Source of the DNA: Gordonia lacunae | GTDB taxonomy: Bacteria; Actinomycetota; Actinomycetes; Mycobacteriales; Mycobacteriaceae | Assembly (NCBI RefSeq): GCF_002149015.1 | Contig: NZ_NGFO01000010.1 | Span: 60,686 to 124,685, forward strand | DNA: 64,000 nucleotides | Direction of reading: 5' to 3' | Part shown: positions 33,962 to 43,238 of the stretch, in pieces | Layout: every line of letters starts with the position of its first letter | Numbering within the stretch: position 1 is the first letter of the stretch | Notes under the pieces: model-generated | Databases searched by the model: none | Seen by the model: the letters and a program-made list of their open reading frames with translations, nothing else | What the model was told of the DNA's origin: nothing | Program-made: the position numbers and the translations under genes

Positions 33962-35380
33962 ATGACCGCAGCACCCGGTGCCCCGGCCCCCCTTCCCGAC
34001 ACGACCGACACCGACACCGCGGCAGCCGGCCCGGACGCGTCCGACGCGCCGTTCGACCTGGTCGTCCGGGGTGAACAGACGCTGACCACCGCCGGCATCG
34101 TGGCGCGCGAGATCGGCATCCGGGACGGCCGGGTCGTCGCCATCGAACCGCTCGGAAGCGGACTGGTGGGCGCCGAGGTCATCGAGCTGGCCGACGATCA
34201 GGTGATGATCCCCGGACTGGTGGACACCCACGTCCATGTCAACGAGCCCGGCCGCACCGAATGGGAGGGGTTCGACTCGGCCACCCGTGCGGCCGCGGCC
34301 GGTGGCGTCACCACCCTCATCGACATGCCGCTCAATTCGATCCCGCCGACCGTGAACGTCGACGCGCTGGCCGAGAAGCGGGCTGCGGCGCAGGGGAAGA
34401 CGCACATCGATGTCGGTTTCTGGGGTGGCGCGATCCCCGGTAACGAGGACGACCTGCGCGGCCTGCACGACGCGGGTGTGTTCGGGTTCAAGTGCTTCCT
34501 GCTGCACTCGGGTGTGGACGAGTTCCCGCACCTGACCGCCGACGAGATGGAAGCCGACATGGCCAAGCTCGCCGAGTTCGACTCGCTGATGATCGTCCAC
34601 GCCGAGGACTCCCGCGCCATCGACAAGGCACCCTCCCCCGAGGGCGACGAGTACACCCGCTTCCTCGCGTCGCGCCCGCGCGGCGCCGAGAACCTGGCGA
34701 TCGCGGAGGTGATCGAGCGCGCACGCTGGACCGGGGTCCGCGCCCACGTGCTGCACCTGTCGTCGTCGGACGCCCTGCCGATGCTGGCCAGCGCCAAGCG
34801 CGACGGTGTGAAGATCACCGTGGAGACCTGCCCGCACTACCTCACCCTGCTGGCCGAGGAGGTGCCCAACGGAGCGACTGCCTTCAAGTGCTGCCCGCCC
34901 ATCCGCGAGGCAGGCAACCGTGAATTGCTGTGGGAGGGACTGCTGGCCGGCACGATCGACTGCATCGTCTCCGACCACTCGCCGTCGACCGTCGACCTCA
35001 AGGATCCCGAGAACGGTGACTTCGGGGTCGCCTGGGGCGGCGTGGCGTCGTTGCAGCTGGGGCTCTCGCTCATCTGGTCGGAGGCCAAGAAGCGCGGCAT
35101 CGACCTCCCGCAGGTCATCGAATGGATGGCGTCGAAGCCCGCCGACCTCGCCGGCCTGCCGACCAAGGGCCGCATCGCACTCGGCTGCGACGCCGACTTC
35201 GCGATCTTCGAACCGGAATCCGCGCAGATCGTCGACGTCAACCGTCTCCACCACAAGAATCCGGTGAGTCCGTACGACGGTCGCGCGCTCGCCGGCGTCG
35301 TCAAGGGCACCTGGGTTCGCGGACAGCGGGTGGACTTCGAGACCGCGCGGGGCCGCATGCTCCGCCGCGGCGACGTCTGA
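33962..35380 (+). CDS. allB: Allantoinase
   Basis: 472 residues, cyclic amidohydrolase opening the hydantoin ring of allantoin to allantoate. The metal ligands are DTHVHVNEPG, the carboxylated Lys is in GFKCFLLHSG, further His are in VHAEDS and HVLHLSSSD, and the catalytic Asp is in SDHSPS. An N-terminal extension of about 25 Asp/Thr-rich residues precedes the domain. The ATG at 33962 has AAGGAG upstream. It diverges from permease and racemase-family genes. No allantoicase or ureidoglycolate genes are in the window. Confidence 0.95.
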   Translation: MTAAPGAPAPLPDTTDTDTAAAGPDASDAPFDLVVRGEQTLTTAGIVAREIGIRDGRVVAIEPLGSGLVGAEVIELADDQVMIPGLVDTHVHVNEPGRTEWEGFDSATRAAAAGGVTTLIDMPLNSIPPTVNVDALAEKRAAAQGKTHIDVGFWGGAIPGNEDDLRGLHDAGVFGFKCFLLHSGVDEFPHLTADEMEADMAKLAEFDSLMIVHAEDSRAIDKAPSPEGDEYTRFLASRPRGAENLAIAEVIERARWTGVRAHVLHLSSSDALPMLASAKRDGVKITVETCPHYLTLLAEEVPNGATAFKCCPPIREAGNRELLWEGLLAGTIDCIVSDHSPSTVDLKDPENGDFGVAWGGVASLQLGLSLIWSEAKKRGIDLPQVIEWMASKPADLAGLPTKGRIALGCDADFAIFEPESAQIVDVNRLHHKNPVSPYDGRALAGVVKGTWVRGQRVDFETARGRMLRRGDV

Positions 35381-35408
35381 GCCGAGGACTCCCAGTAAGC
35401 TCGATCGA

Positions 35409-37757
35409 ATGAGTTCGGATGACCAGCACACCGGCCTGGCCGATGAGTTGGCCGCGCGATCCGACGACTCGCTGACCGAGCTCCTCCTCGAACGTCCGGA
35501 CCTCGCGTCACCGACACCGTCGGGCACCCGTGTACTCGCGCAGCGGGCGTTGTCGGCGGCGTCGCTGTCCCTGGCGGGCGAGGACCTCGACGTCCTCGCC
35601 GTCGCGGTCCTCGAGGAGGTCACCGCGCGCCACGGCCGGAGCTCGAAGAAGACGAGACGCCCGTCGGTCGCGACAGTTGTCAAGGCCTTGTCCGGGCGAG
35701 CCGACGCCGACGCCGTGCGGGCGCGGATCGATCTTCTCCGACGCCGGGCGGTCCTCTGGGGTGAGGACTCGTCCCTGTGCGCGGGCGAGCACGTCGAATC
35801 CGCGATGCCTTGGAAGGCCAGGCACCTCACCGGGCCGCTCGTCGGCCGGTCCGGGGAGGAGATCGCCGCGATGATCGCGGGTCTCGACGAGCGTCCGCTC
35901 GGCCTGCTGCAGACCCTGGCACGCGGCCCCGCTCTGGGCCGGAGTCGCGACGCGGCACCGGACGCCGATCCGGAATCCCCGGTCGCACGCCTGATCTCGT
36001 CGGGATTGCTGGCCCGTGTCGACAACCAGACGGTCGAGCTCCCGCCGATGGTGGGCGCCGTGCTCCGCGACGAGCCGGCCTGGCACACAGAGGTTCTCGC
36101 GCCGCCACCGCTGCACGATCCCGGCGCGAAGCCGCGATTCGGGGCCAAGGCGGTCGATGCCGCGGCGGGCGGCGAGGCACTCGAGCTCATCCGTCATCTC
36201 ACCCAGCTGATCACGGTTCTCGGGGCGACACCGGCGGCGGTACTGCGTTCCGGGGCGCTCGGAGTCCGCGAGCTGCGGCGTCTGGCGAAGCTGACCGGCC
36301 TCGAGACACAGCGGGTCGCGTTCCTCGTCGAACTCGCCGCGTATCTGCGGCTCATCGACGCGGGATTTCCCGAACCCGCACCGCCCAACGATTCGGGCGA
36401 GCAGTCGTTCGCGCCCACCTCCACCGCCGACACCTGGCTGCACCAGCCGCGCGAGCGTCAGTGGCTCGCGCTGGCCGATGCATGGCTGCACATGCCACGC
36501 CGCGCGTGGCAGGTCGGTGAACCCGATCGGGACGGCAACGCGCTGCCCACACTGGCCGCCGACCTGCACGACGCCTACGCCCCGGTGCAGCGGCAGCTGA
36601 TCCTGTCCACACTCGCCCACGCAGGCACCGCGGTGGGCGTGCCCGCCGACACCGTCCTCGCCAACCTGCACTGGCACCGACCCCGACAGATCCGCCGTTT
36701 CAGTCGCCGCGTCGTCGCCGAAACACTCCGTGAGGCACGGGAGTTGGGTCTCGTCGCGCACGACGCCCTGACCACCGTCGGCCGCGCGTACACCGTCGAG
36801 GAGTCACCGGAGACCGACCCGGCCGACGTCGACGCGGCGGTGCTCGCCGCGATGCGCAAGGCGCTGCCCGAACCGGTGGACCACTTCCTCACGCAGGCCG
36901 ACCTGACGCTGACCGTCCCCGGCCCGATGACCTCGGAACTGGCCGAACAGGTCGAGCTCGTCGCCGACCTCGAGTCGGGCGGTGCGGCGTCGGTCTATCG
37001 GGTCTCGCCCGAGAGCGTGCGCCGGGCACTGGACGCGGGCCGCAGCAGCAACGAACTGTTGTCGATGTTCACGACACATTCGAGAACCCCGGTGCCGCAA
37101 TCACTCACATATCTGATCGAGGACGTGGCTCGCAGACACGGCCAGTTGCGGGTGGGCGTGGCGTCGGCGTTCATCCGCTGTGAGGACCCGACGGTGCTGG
37201 CCGCGGTGTTGCGCAGTGCGGCCGCCGAACCGCTCGCCCTCCGCGCGCTGGCGCCGACGGTCGCGGTCTCGCCGTCGGAGGTGCGCGACGTCATCGACCA
37301 GCTGCGGGCAGCGGGATTCTCGCCCGCGGGCGAGGATTCGTCGGGCGCCCTGGTCGATTTGCGTGAACGCGGCAGCCGGGTCACGGTGTCGCGGGCACGG
37401 CGACAGGCCCAGCCACGCCGGAACGCGCCGTCGGAGGCACAACTACGGTCGGTGGTCACCCGCATCCGCTCGACCGACCGGGCGGCGGCCGCCAACCCGG
37501 TTCGCGGTGCGGCCACGACGACCCCGGTCCGGGCCACCGGCGGAGGCGAGTCCGCCACCGCGCTCATCCAGCTCGCCCTGCGCGCCAACCGCAGGCTGCG
37601 CGTGGGGTACGTCGACGCGCAGGGCTCGGCGAGCCGGCACGTGGTGACGCCGAAGATCCTCGGCGCGGGTCAGCTCGTGGCGGTCGAGGAGGGCAGCGAC
37701 GACGAGCAGCGGTTCTCGCTGCATCGTCTGACCAGCGTCGAACTCCTGGACGCCTGA
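35409..37757 (+). CDS. Helicase-associated (XPB/Ssl2 N-terminal-like) protein, Rv0862c type
   Basis: 782 residues, no ATPase motifs. It has N-terminal helical repeats (LADELAARSDDSLTELLLER), a central Pro/Ala-rich part, and a C-terminal domain typical of helicase C-terminal-associated proteins (GHLRVG-type segment RHGQLRVGVASAFIRC; then LRVGYVDAQG and LGAGQLVAVEEG). In Mycobacterium the orthologue precedes the XPB helicase. Here a hydrolase and an oxygenase gene separate them (2 kb). It probably assists XPB in DNA repair; this is inferred from synteny. Confidence 0.87.
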   Translation: MSSDDQHTGLADELAARSDDSLTELLLERPDLASPTPSGTRVLAQRALSAASLSLAGEDLDVLAVAVLEEVTARHGRSSKKTRRPSVATVVKALSGRADADAVRARIDLLRRRAVLWGEDSSLCAGEHVESAMPWKARHLTGPLVGRSGEEIAAMIAGLDERPLGLLQTLARGPALGRSRDAAPDADPESPVARLISSGLLARVDNQTVELPPMVGAVLRDEPAWHTEVLAPPPLHDPGAKPRFGAKAVDAAAGGEALELIRHLTQLITVLGATPAAVLRSGALGVRELRRLAKLTGLETQRVAFLVELAAYLRLIDAGFPEPAPPNDSGEQSFAPTSTADTWLHQPRERQWLALADAWLHMPRRAWQVGEPDRDGNALPTLAADLHDAYAPVQRQLILSTLAHAGTAVGVPADTVLANLHWHRPRQIRRFSRRVVAETLREARELGLVAHDALTTVGRAYTVEESPETDPADVDAAVLAAMRKALPEPVDHFLTQADLTLTVPGPMTSELAEQVELVADLESGGAASVYRVSPESVRRALDAGRSSNELLSMFTTHSRTPVPQSLTYLIEDVARRHGQLRVGVASAFIRCEDPTVLAAVLRSAAAEPLALRALAPTVAVSPSEVRDVIDQLRAAGFSPAGEDSSGALVDLRERGSRVTVSRARRQAQPRRNAPSEAQLRSVVTRIRSTDRAAAANPVRGAATTTPVRATGGGESATALIQLALRANRRLRVGYVDAQGSASRHVVTPKILGAGQLVAVEEGSDDEQRFSLHRLTSVELLDA

Positions 37758-37776
37758 CGACCCGTACCCAGGGCGG

Positions 37777-38697
37777 TCAGGCGAGATGCTCGTCGCTCGA
37801 GTCCCCGGGGAGCCAGCGATCGAGGACCTCGCGGACTCGCTGCCCGGCTTCCACCGGCGTGAGGTGGCCGGCGCCGTCCACGATGGTCACGGGTGCGTGT
37901 CCGGGTAGCAACTCCTGCAGACCCGCGGCCTGCTCCACCGGAATCCACGGGTCCTCGCGGCCCCACCCGATCGCGACGTCGCACCGCACCGCATGCAGCC
38001 GTTCGACAATGGGTTCCGTGTGCGCGGGTTCGAGCGCGGCGATCTGTCGATAGAAGGCGGCCTGGCCGAGCCCCGTCGTCCACGGTCGACTCAATCTGTC
38101 CAGCCAACCCGGCGACAGACCGTGGTTGGCTGCCCCGGCGATGTACTCCCGCACCAGCGCCGAATGCAGTTCCGCGGGTAGCCGTCCGAACACCTCGGCA
38201 TGTTCGGCGACGAGACGGAAGAACGGCGAGCCCCAGGGGTGCAGTGTGACGACGTCCCACAGGGCCAGACTGGCGAACTCCGCGGAGTGGAGTAGATGAG
38301 CACCCAGCGCGACTCCACCTCCGATGTCGTGTGCGACGACGTGCGGACGGCCCAGGTTCCAATAGGACAGCAACGCCGCGAGTCGCCGCATCTGAGCGGG
38401 TAACCCGAGATCCGTTGTGAGACTGCGCATCGACTGCCCGTATCCAGGCATGTCCCAGAGAAAAACGCGATACCGACGACTCAGGTGGGTGGCGATCTCA
38501 GCCCATACCGCGGACGACCAGGGAGTTCCATGGCAGAACACGATATCGCCTGCGGGCGAACCATTTTCGGGACCAAAGACGTACGTCGCAACGGTCGTCC
38601 CGTCCACATCGACGAAGTCGGGTTCCGGTAGTGACCGTTCGACGCGCACGGGGGGCATCGCCTGTCGATCGCCTGCGGGGTTCGCTTCGGTGTCCAT
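37777..38697 (-). CDS. Alpha/beta hydrolase with Asp nucleophile (dehalogenase/epoxide-hydrolase type)
   Basis: 306 residues from the ATG at 38697. Oxyanion motif IVFCHGTPWSS. The nucleophile elbow reads VAHDIGGGVAL, with Asp in place of Ser, as in haloalkane dehalogenases, haloacetate dehalogenases and epoxide hydrolases. The catalytic His is in DGAGHLTPVEAG. The enzyme therefore probably hydrolyses a C-halogen bond or an epoxide through an alkyl-enzyme ester. It is divergent from the MpaB-type oxygenase with a strong palindrome between; the oxygenase could make the epoxide or other product it uses (inference). Confidence 0.88.
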   Translation of the reverse strand: MDTEANPAGDRQAMPPVRVERSLPEPDFVDVDGTTVATYVFGPENGSPAGDIVFCHGTPWSSAVWAEIATHLSRRYRVFLWDMPGYGQSMRSLTTDLGLPAQMRRLAALLSYWNLGRPHVVAHDIGGGVALGAHLLHSAEFASLALWDVVTLHPWGSPFFRLVAEHAEVFGRLPAELHSALVREYIAGAANHGLSPGWLDRLSRPWTTGLGQAAFYRQIAALEPAHTEPIVERLHAVRCDVAIGWGREDPWIPVEQAAGLQELLPGHAPVTIVDGAGHLTPVEAGQRVREVLDRWLPGDSSDEHLA

Positions 38698-38723
38698 GGC
38701 GTGGGAAGTATACGACGGCACTA

Positions 38724-38747
38724 GAGACGTACTGTGACAGACGTCTC
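38724..38747. promoter_or_regulatory. Operator-like palindrome between hydrolase and MpaB oxygenase
   Basis: GAGACGT (38724-38730) pairs with ACGTCTC (38741-38747), and CTGT (38732-38735) with ACAG (38737-38740) inside it. The symmetry is broken only by one extra A. It lies 27 bp from the hydrolase ATG and 20 bp before the oxygenase ATG, as expected for a TetR-type repressor that controls both. Confidence 0.55.
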
Positions 38748-38766
38748 ATCCTTGGTAGGCTCGGGT

Positions 38767-39699
38767 ATGAGCGCGGCACCCGAACTCCCCGCACGAGAGC
38801 TCCCCGGCGGCCCCGTCCCGGACGCCTATCAGCACGCCCTGGTCGCGCGGATGAAACCCGCGCGCAGGCGTCGCCGGGTGACTCGACCGGCGGACCTGGT
38901 CACCGCCATCGGGCCTTCCCTCGCCGGCGCCAATGTGATCATGCAGCTCGCCAATCCGAAGGTCGGCTACGGCGTCCACGAGAGCCGGGTGCCGTCGGGC
39001 AATGCGATCAAGCGACCCATCAAACGCGGCCGTACCACCGGGACGTTCCTCGCCGTCGCGTTGATGGGCACCGACGAGGACAAGGCCTACATCCACGAGG
39101 CCGTCGGTCGCGTCCACGACCAGGTCTACTCGACGCGGACGAGTCCCGTCCGTTACAGCGCGAACGACTCGCGTCTGCAGCTGTGGGTCGCGGTGTGTCT
39201 GCTCAAGTACTTCATCGACCAGTACGAACTGCTCTACGGCCCCCTGAGCGCCGAGGAGAAGCAGATGGTGCTCACCGAGGCGCATCCGCTGGGCACCGCG
39301 CTCAACGTGCCGCGCGACAAGTGGCCGTCCACCTACGAGGATCTGCTCGTCTACTGGAACGCCGAGCTCGCCGCGCTGCGCATCGACGACCCGGTCCGCG
39401 ACGAACTCCGCAGCCTCGCCGACCTGTCCTTCCTAGAGTACCGCGTCGGGCCGCTCGGAACCCTCGCGCACCTCACGATCGGACCGTCACTCGCCTACGC
39501 GATCAAGGCGGGGCTGCCCCCGGAGTTCCGACAGATGATGCGGTGGCGGTGGACCGAACGCGACGAGCGGCGCTACCAGCGGGCTCTCGCCGGCTTCCGG
39601 GTCGTCGACCCCCTGGTGGCGCCCGTGCTGCGCGGGATCTTCCGCCTCAACCTGGTGGATCTGCGGGTCCGACGCAGGCTCGGCATCCCGGTTTTCTAG
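38767..39699 (+). CDS. MpaB-family oxygenase (DUF2236)
   Basis: 310 residues from the ATG at 38767; an in-frame GTG at 38734 lies inside the operator palindrome and is disfavoured. Family signatures: EAVGRVHDQVYSTRTSPVRY, SRLQLWVAVCLLKYFIDQYE and PLSAEEKQMVLTEAHPLG. The group includes fungal MpaB and the rubber oxygenase latex-clearing protein, haem proteins that cleave isoprenoid double bonds. Whether this member does so is unknown. It is 75 bp upstream of XPB on the same strand and divergent from a dehalogenase/epoxide-hydrolase-like gene. Confidence 0.85.
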   Translation: MSAAPELPARELPGGPVPDAYQHALVARMKPARRRRRVTRPADLVTAIGPSLAGANVIMQLANPKVGYGVHESRVPSGNAIKRPIKRGRTTGTFLAVALMGTDEDKAYIHEAVGRVHDQVYSTRTSPVRYSANDSRLQLWVAVCLLKYFIDQYELLYGPLSAEEKQMVLTEAHPLGTALNVPRDKWPSTYEDLLVYWNAELAALRIDDPVRDELRSLADLSFLEYRVGPLGTLAHLTIGPSLAYAIKAGLPPEFRQMMRWRWTERDERRYQRALAGFRVVDPLVAPVLRGIFRLNLVDLRVRRRLGIPVF

Positions 39700-39774
39700 G
39701 CTCCGCGAGGTCTCGCGCGTCACAGAGCAGGCCCGACGCTGACAATCGTCGGTGCTTTCTGGACAATGGAGCGG

Positions 39775-41445
39775 GTGACCGATGGACCCCTGATCGTGCA
39801 ATCCGACAAGACGCTGCTGCTCGAGGTGGATCACCCCGACGCCGCGGCGGCGCGCGCGGCGATCGCACCCTTCGCCGAACTCGAACGTGCCCCCGAGCAC
39901 GTCCACACCTACCGGGTCACCCCGCTCGCGTTGTGGAACGCCCGAGCCGCAGGTCACGACGCCGAACAGGTGGTCGACGCGCTCGTGACGTACTCGCGTT
40001 ACGCGGTGCCCCAGCCGCTGCTGATGGACGTCGTGGACACGATGGGCCGGTTCGGCCGGCTGCAGCTGGTGAAGCATCCGGCCCACGGCCTGACCCTCGT
40101 CAGTCTCGACCAGGCCGTCCTCGTCGAGGTGATGCGCAACAAGAAGGTCGCACCGATGCTGGGTGCGCGCATCGATGACGACACCGTCATCGTGCATCCC
40201 TCCGAGCGCGGCCGCCTCAAGCAGGTGCTGCTGAAGGTCGGCTGGCCCGCCGAGGACCTGGCGGGGTACGTCGACGGTGAGGCGCACGCCATCGAGCTCG
40301 CTCAGGACGACTGGCAGTTGCGCGACTACCAGGAGATGGCGGCCGACTCGTTCTGGGCCGGCGGTTCGGGCGTGGTCGTGCTCCCCTGTGGTGCCGGGAA
40401 GACGATGGTCGGGGCGGCGGCGATGGCCAAGGCCGGTGCGACGACCCTGATCCTGGTGACCAACACGGTCGCCGGGCGTCAGTGGAAGCGCGAGCTCATC
40501 GCGCGCACCTCCCTCACCGAGGAGGAGATCGGCGAGTACTCGGGTGAGCGCAAGGAGATCCGGCCGGTCACGATCGCGACGTACCAGGTGATGACGCGCA
40601 AGTCGAAGGGCGAGTACCGCAATCTCGACCTGTTCGATTCGCGCGACTGGGGTCTGATCATCTACGACGAGGTCCACCTGCTCCCCGCCCCCGTCTTCCG
40701 GATGACGGCCGACCTGCAGTCGCGCCGTCGACTCGGCCTCACTGCGACCCTGGTCCGCGAGGACGGCCGCGAGGGCGACGTCTTCAGCCTCATCGGCCCC
40801 AAGCGATACGACGCGCCCTGGAAGGACATCGAGGCACAGGGCTGGATCGCCCCGGCCGACTGCGTCGAGGTCCGGGTGACCCTGACCGACGAGGAACGTC
40901 TGCAGTACGCGGTCGCCGAGCCCGAGGAGAAATACAAGCTCTGCTCGACGGCGCACACCAAGGTCAACGTGGTCAAGGCGATCCTCGACAAGCACCGGGG
41001 GCAGCAGACCCTGATCATCGGCGCCTACATTGATCAGCTCGAAGAACTCGGCCGCGAACTCGATTCCCCGGTGATCCAGGGCTCGACCAAGAACAAGGAG
41101 CGCGAGGTGCTGTTCGACCGGTTCCGTTCCGGCGAGCTGCAGACCCTCGTGGTGTCGAAGGTGGCGAACTTCTCCATCGATCTCCCCGAGGCATCGGTCG
41201 CGGTGCAGGTGTCGGGAACCTTCGGCTCCCGCCAGGAGGAGGCACAGCGCCTCGGCCGGTTGCTGCGGCCCAAACGCGATGGCGGACAGGCACATTTCTA
41301 CTCTGTGGTGTCCCGCGACACCCTCGACGCCGACTACGCTGCGCACCGCCAGCGGTTCCTCGCCGAGCAGGGTTACGCCTACCGCATCACCGACGCCGAC
41401 GACCTCCTCGGTCCGACGATCGGTGACGCCACCTCCACGGACTGA
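39775..41445 (+). CDS. xpb: DNA repair helicase XPB
   Basis: 556 residues from the GTG at 39775, because VTDGPLIVQSDKT is where mycobacterial orthologues begin; an ATG nine bases earlier is possible. The N-terminal damage-recognition part ends near residue 180. The helicase core has Walker A PCGAGKTM, DEVH box IYDEVHLLPAP, SAT-like LTATLVREDG and motif VI QEEAQRLGRLLRPK. It is a 3'-5' helicase of superfamily 2, thought to act in nucleotide excision repair (Rv0861c/ercc3 orthologue). No operon partner is immediately adjacent. Confidence 0.95.
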   Translation: MTDGPLIVQSDKTLLLEVDHPDAAAARAAIAPFAELERAPEHVHTYRVTPLALWNARAAGHDAEQVVDALVTYSRYAVPQPLLMDVVDTMGRFGRLQLVKHPAHGLTLVSLDQAVLVEVMRNKKVAPMLGARIDDDTVIVHPSERGRLKQVLLKVGWPAEDLAGYVDGEAHAIELAQDDWQLRDYQEMAADSFWAGGSGVVVLPCGAGKTMVGAAAMAKAGATTLILVTNTVAGRQWKRELIARTSLTEEEIGEYSGERKEIRPVTIATYQVMTRKSKGEYRNLDLFDSRDWGLIIYDEVHLLPAPVFRMTADLQSRRRLGLTATLVREDGREGDVFSLIGPKRYDAPWKDIEAQGWIAPADCVEVRVTLTDEERLQYAVAEPEEKYKLCSTAHTKVNVVKAILDKHRGQQTLIIGAYIDQLEELGRELDSPVIQGSTKNKEREVLFDRFRSGELQTLVVSKVANFSIDLPEASVAVQVSGTFGSRQEEAQRLGRLLRPKRDGGQAHFYSVVSRDTLDADYAAHRQRFLAEQGYAYRITDADDLLGPTIGDATSTD

Positions 41446-41453
41446 CCCCCCGC

Positions 41454-41487
41454 CCCTGAGGTGCGACGGCGACGAGCCTCGAGGGTC
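41454..41487. repeat. Dispersed intergenic repeat (GACGAGCCTCGA type), short copy
   Basis: CCCTGAGGTGCGA followed by GCGACGAGCCTCGAGGGTC is shared with 44505-44545, where an extra GGAGCGCA sits in the middle. It occupies the gap between the convergent XPB and kinase genes and runs into the kinase stop. It could form a weak stem and serve as a terminator. Confidence 0.5.
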
Positions 41488-43141
41488 ACGTCTCGATGAG
41501 GCAGTACCCGATCGACTCCGGTTCGGCGAAGACCCACTTGGTCTCGTCGCCGGAGCAGGTGACGGAGGCGTCCGACCGCGTGGTGACACGAGCGAGGACC
41601 GTCTGAGCCGTCGCGGAGCTCGCGCACGCGGCTTCCCGGTAGTCGGCGAGCGAACCACCCGATAGCGGGACGAGGTAGCAGAGTCCCTCGTAGAAGTTCG
41701 GTGTGAGACAGAGCTTCTCCGTGCTGTCCGGGAAGGTGAGCGTCGAGTTCTGCGGGCTCGCGCACGACGTCGACGCGGCGATCTTCGACGCGGCGTAGAA
41801 GTTCAGACCGGCTGAGCCACAGTCGACCTTCGAGGCGTTCACACTCGTCGACGACCCGGAATCGGTGGCGATCCCGACGCAGTCGCCGATCTGGACGTCT
41901 CCCGGCCCGTTGACCGGCGACGTCGAGGAGTCGGTGGTGCGCGGAGTGGAGGTGCCGGCGGCGGAGGTGGCGGTCTCCGGCCCGGCCGCCGTGGTCGAAC
42001 GCGACGTCGAGGTGCCGCCCGCGGTCGGCGCACCGGACACCTGGGTCGCGACGTACACGACCCCGGCGGCGATCGCGAGGACGAGGATCACCGCGACCGA
42101 GCCCAGGACCATCAGCAACCCGGAACGCTTCGTGGGCGGGGGCGGCGGGGCCGGCGGATAGCCGCCCTGCGCGGGATACCCGCCGGGATACGACCCGGGT
42201 TGCGACTGGTACGGCGAATATGACGGTGGCCCTTGCGGATAGGTCGCGGGCACCGGTCCAGGTGACGGCGCGCGCACCGTCGGTTCCTTGGACAGCTGCG
42301 GGGCCGCGAGCGCGCCTTCGAGATCGGCGGCGAACTCACGGCAGGACCCGTACCGGCGGTCGGGCTCTTTCGACAGTGCGCGCCCGAACACCGCGTCGAC
42401 GCTGCTCGAGATCCCCGGTCGCAGGGTCGACGGGCGCGGCGGCATCGACTGGAGGTGGCCGGCGATGATCGACGCGGTGCCGGCACCCTGGAACGGTGGC
42501 CGGCCGGTGAGGAGTTCGAAGACGGTCGCCGCGAGCGCGTACTGGTCCGCGCGCGCGTCCACCGGATCGCCGAGCAGTTGCTCGGGGGCGGCGTAGGCGA
42601 CCGTCCCGAGGAAGACGTTCGTCGAGGTGAGATGACTGACATCCTGTTCGGACTTGGCGATCCCGAAGTCCGCGAGCAGAACTCGCGGCTCCGGGCCGCC
42701 CACGCCCTGCAGCAGGATGTTGGCCGGTTTGACGTCGCGATGCAGGAGTCCCGTCGCGTGCGCCCGGTCCAGCGCGGCGCCGACGGCGCGCACGATGGCG
42801 ATCACCGTCGGGGTGTCGAGACCCCGCGGGTTCTGGCGCAGCAGTTTCAGCGCATCGATGCCGTCGATGTACTCCATCGCGATCCACAGGTGGCCGCCGT
42901 ACTCGCCGGAGTTGAAGATCGTCACGATCGACGGATGGACGACGCTCGAGGCGTGCTCGGCCTCTTTGACGAAGCGCTGCCGGTACATCGGATCGCGGCT
43001 GAGATCGGCGGGCAGCACTTTCAGCGCCTCGTTCCGCGGCAGGTGCGGGTGTCTCGCGAGATAGATCTCGCCCATCCCGCCGCGGCCGACGAGTCGGATG
43101 ATGGTGTAGCCGGCGAACTGCTCGCCGGGATTGCGCGGCAT
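41486..43141 (-). CDS. Membrane Ser/Thr protein kinase (PknB-like) with a Cys-rich sensor domain
   Basis: 551 residues. The kinase domain at about 10-275 has LVGRGGMGEIYLA, Lys in EALKVL, HRDVKPANIL, ADFGIAK and GTVAYAAPEQL, all intact. Residues about 285-340 are Pro/Tyr/Gly-rich, followed by one membrane helix (LLMVLGSVAVILVLAIAAGV), a Ser/Thr-rich stalk, and an extracellular domain of about 120 residues with seven or eight Cys. The external domain is not PASTA; it resembles domains of small mycobacterial lipoproteins (LppU-like). It is convergent with XPB and divergent from dapC. Confidence 0.94.
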   Translation of the reverse strand: MPRNPGEQFAGYTIIRLVGRGGMGEIYLARHPHLPRNEALKVLPADLSRDPMYRQRFVKEAEHASSVVHPSIVTIFNSGEYGGHLWIAMEYIDGIDALKLLRQNPRGLDTPTVIAIVRAVGAALDRAHATGLLHRDVKPANILLQGVGGPEPRVLLADFGIAKSEQDVSHLTSTNVFLGTVAYAAPEQLLGDPVDARADQYALAATVFELLTGRPPFQGAGTASIIAGHLQSMPPRPSTLRPGISSSVDAVFGRALSKEPDRRYGSCREFAADLEGALAAPQLSKEPTVRAPSPGPVPATYPQGPPSYSPYQSQPGSYPGGYPAQGGYPPAPPPPPTKRSGLLMVLGSVAVILVLAIAAGVVYVATQVSGAPTAGGTSTSRSTTAAGPETATSAAGTSTPRTTDSSTSPVNGPGDVQIGDCVGIATDSGSSTSVNASKVDCGSAGLNFYAASKIAASTSCASPQNSTLTFPDSTEKLCLTPNFYEGLCYLVPLSGGSLADYREAACASSATAQTVLARVTTRSDASVTCSGDETKWVFAEPESIGYCLIET

Positions 43142-43238
43142 CGCTCCTCCTCGTCAATGTCGGCGACTGGGGTCAGTCTGTCACCCCCGCAGCGCCCACC
43201 GCGACCGTTGAAGGGAGGACCTGTGCCACTGTTGGAAC

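Noticed and set aside
33911..36190. A 759-codon minus-strand frame opposite allantoinase and the helicase-associated gene
   Set aside because: Low-complexity composition; the plus-strand product has all allantoinase metal ligands.
38734..38766. GTG start for the MpaB-type oxygenase
   Set aside because: It lies inside a strong operator palindrome and lacks a ribosome site; the ATG at 38767 is preferred, though not proven.
39487..41658. A 723-codon minus-strand frame opposite XPB
   Set aside because: The plus strand encodes XPB with complete helicase motifs; the opposite product has no similarity I can see.
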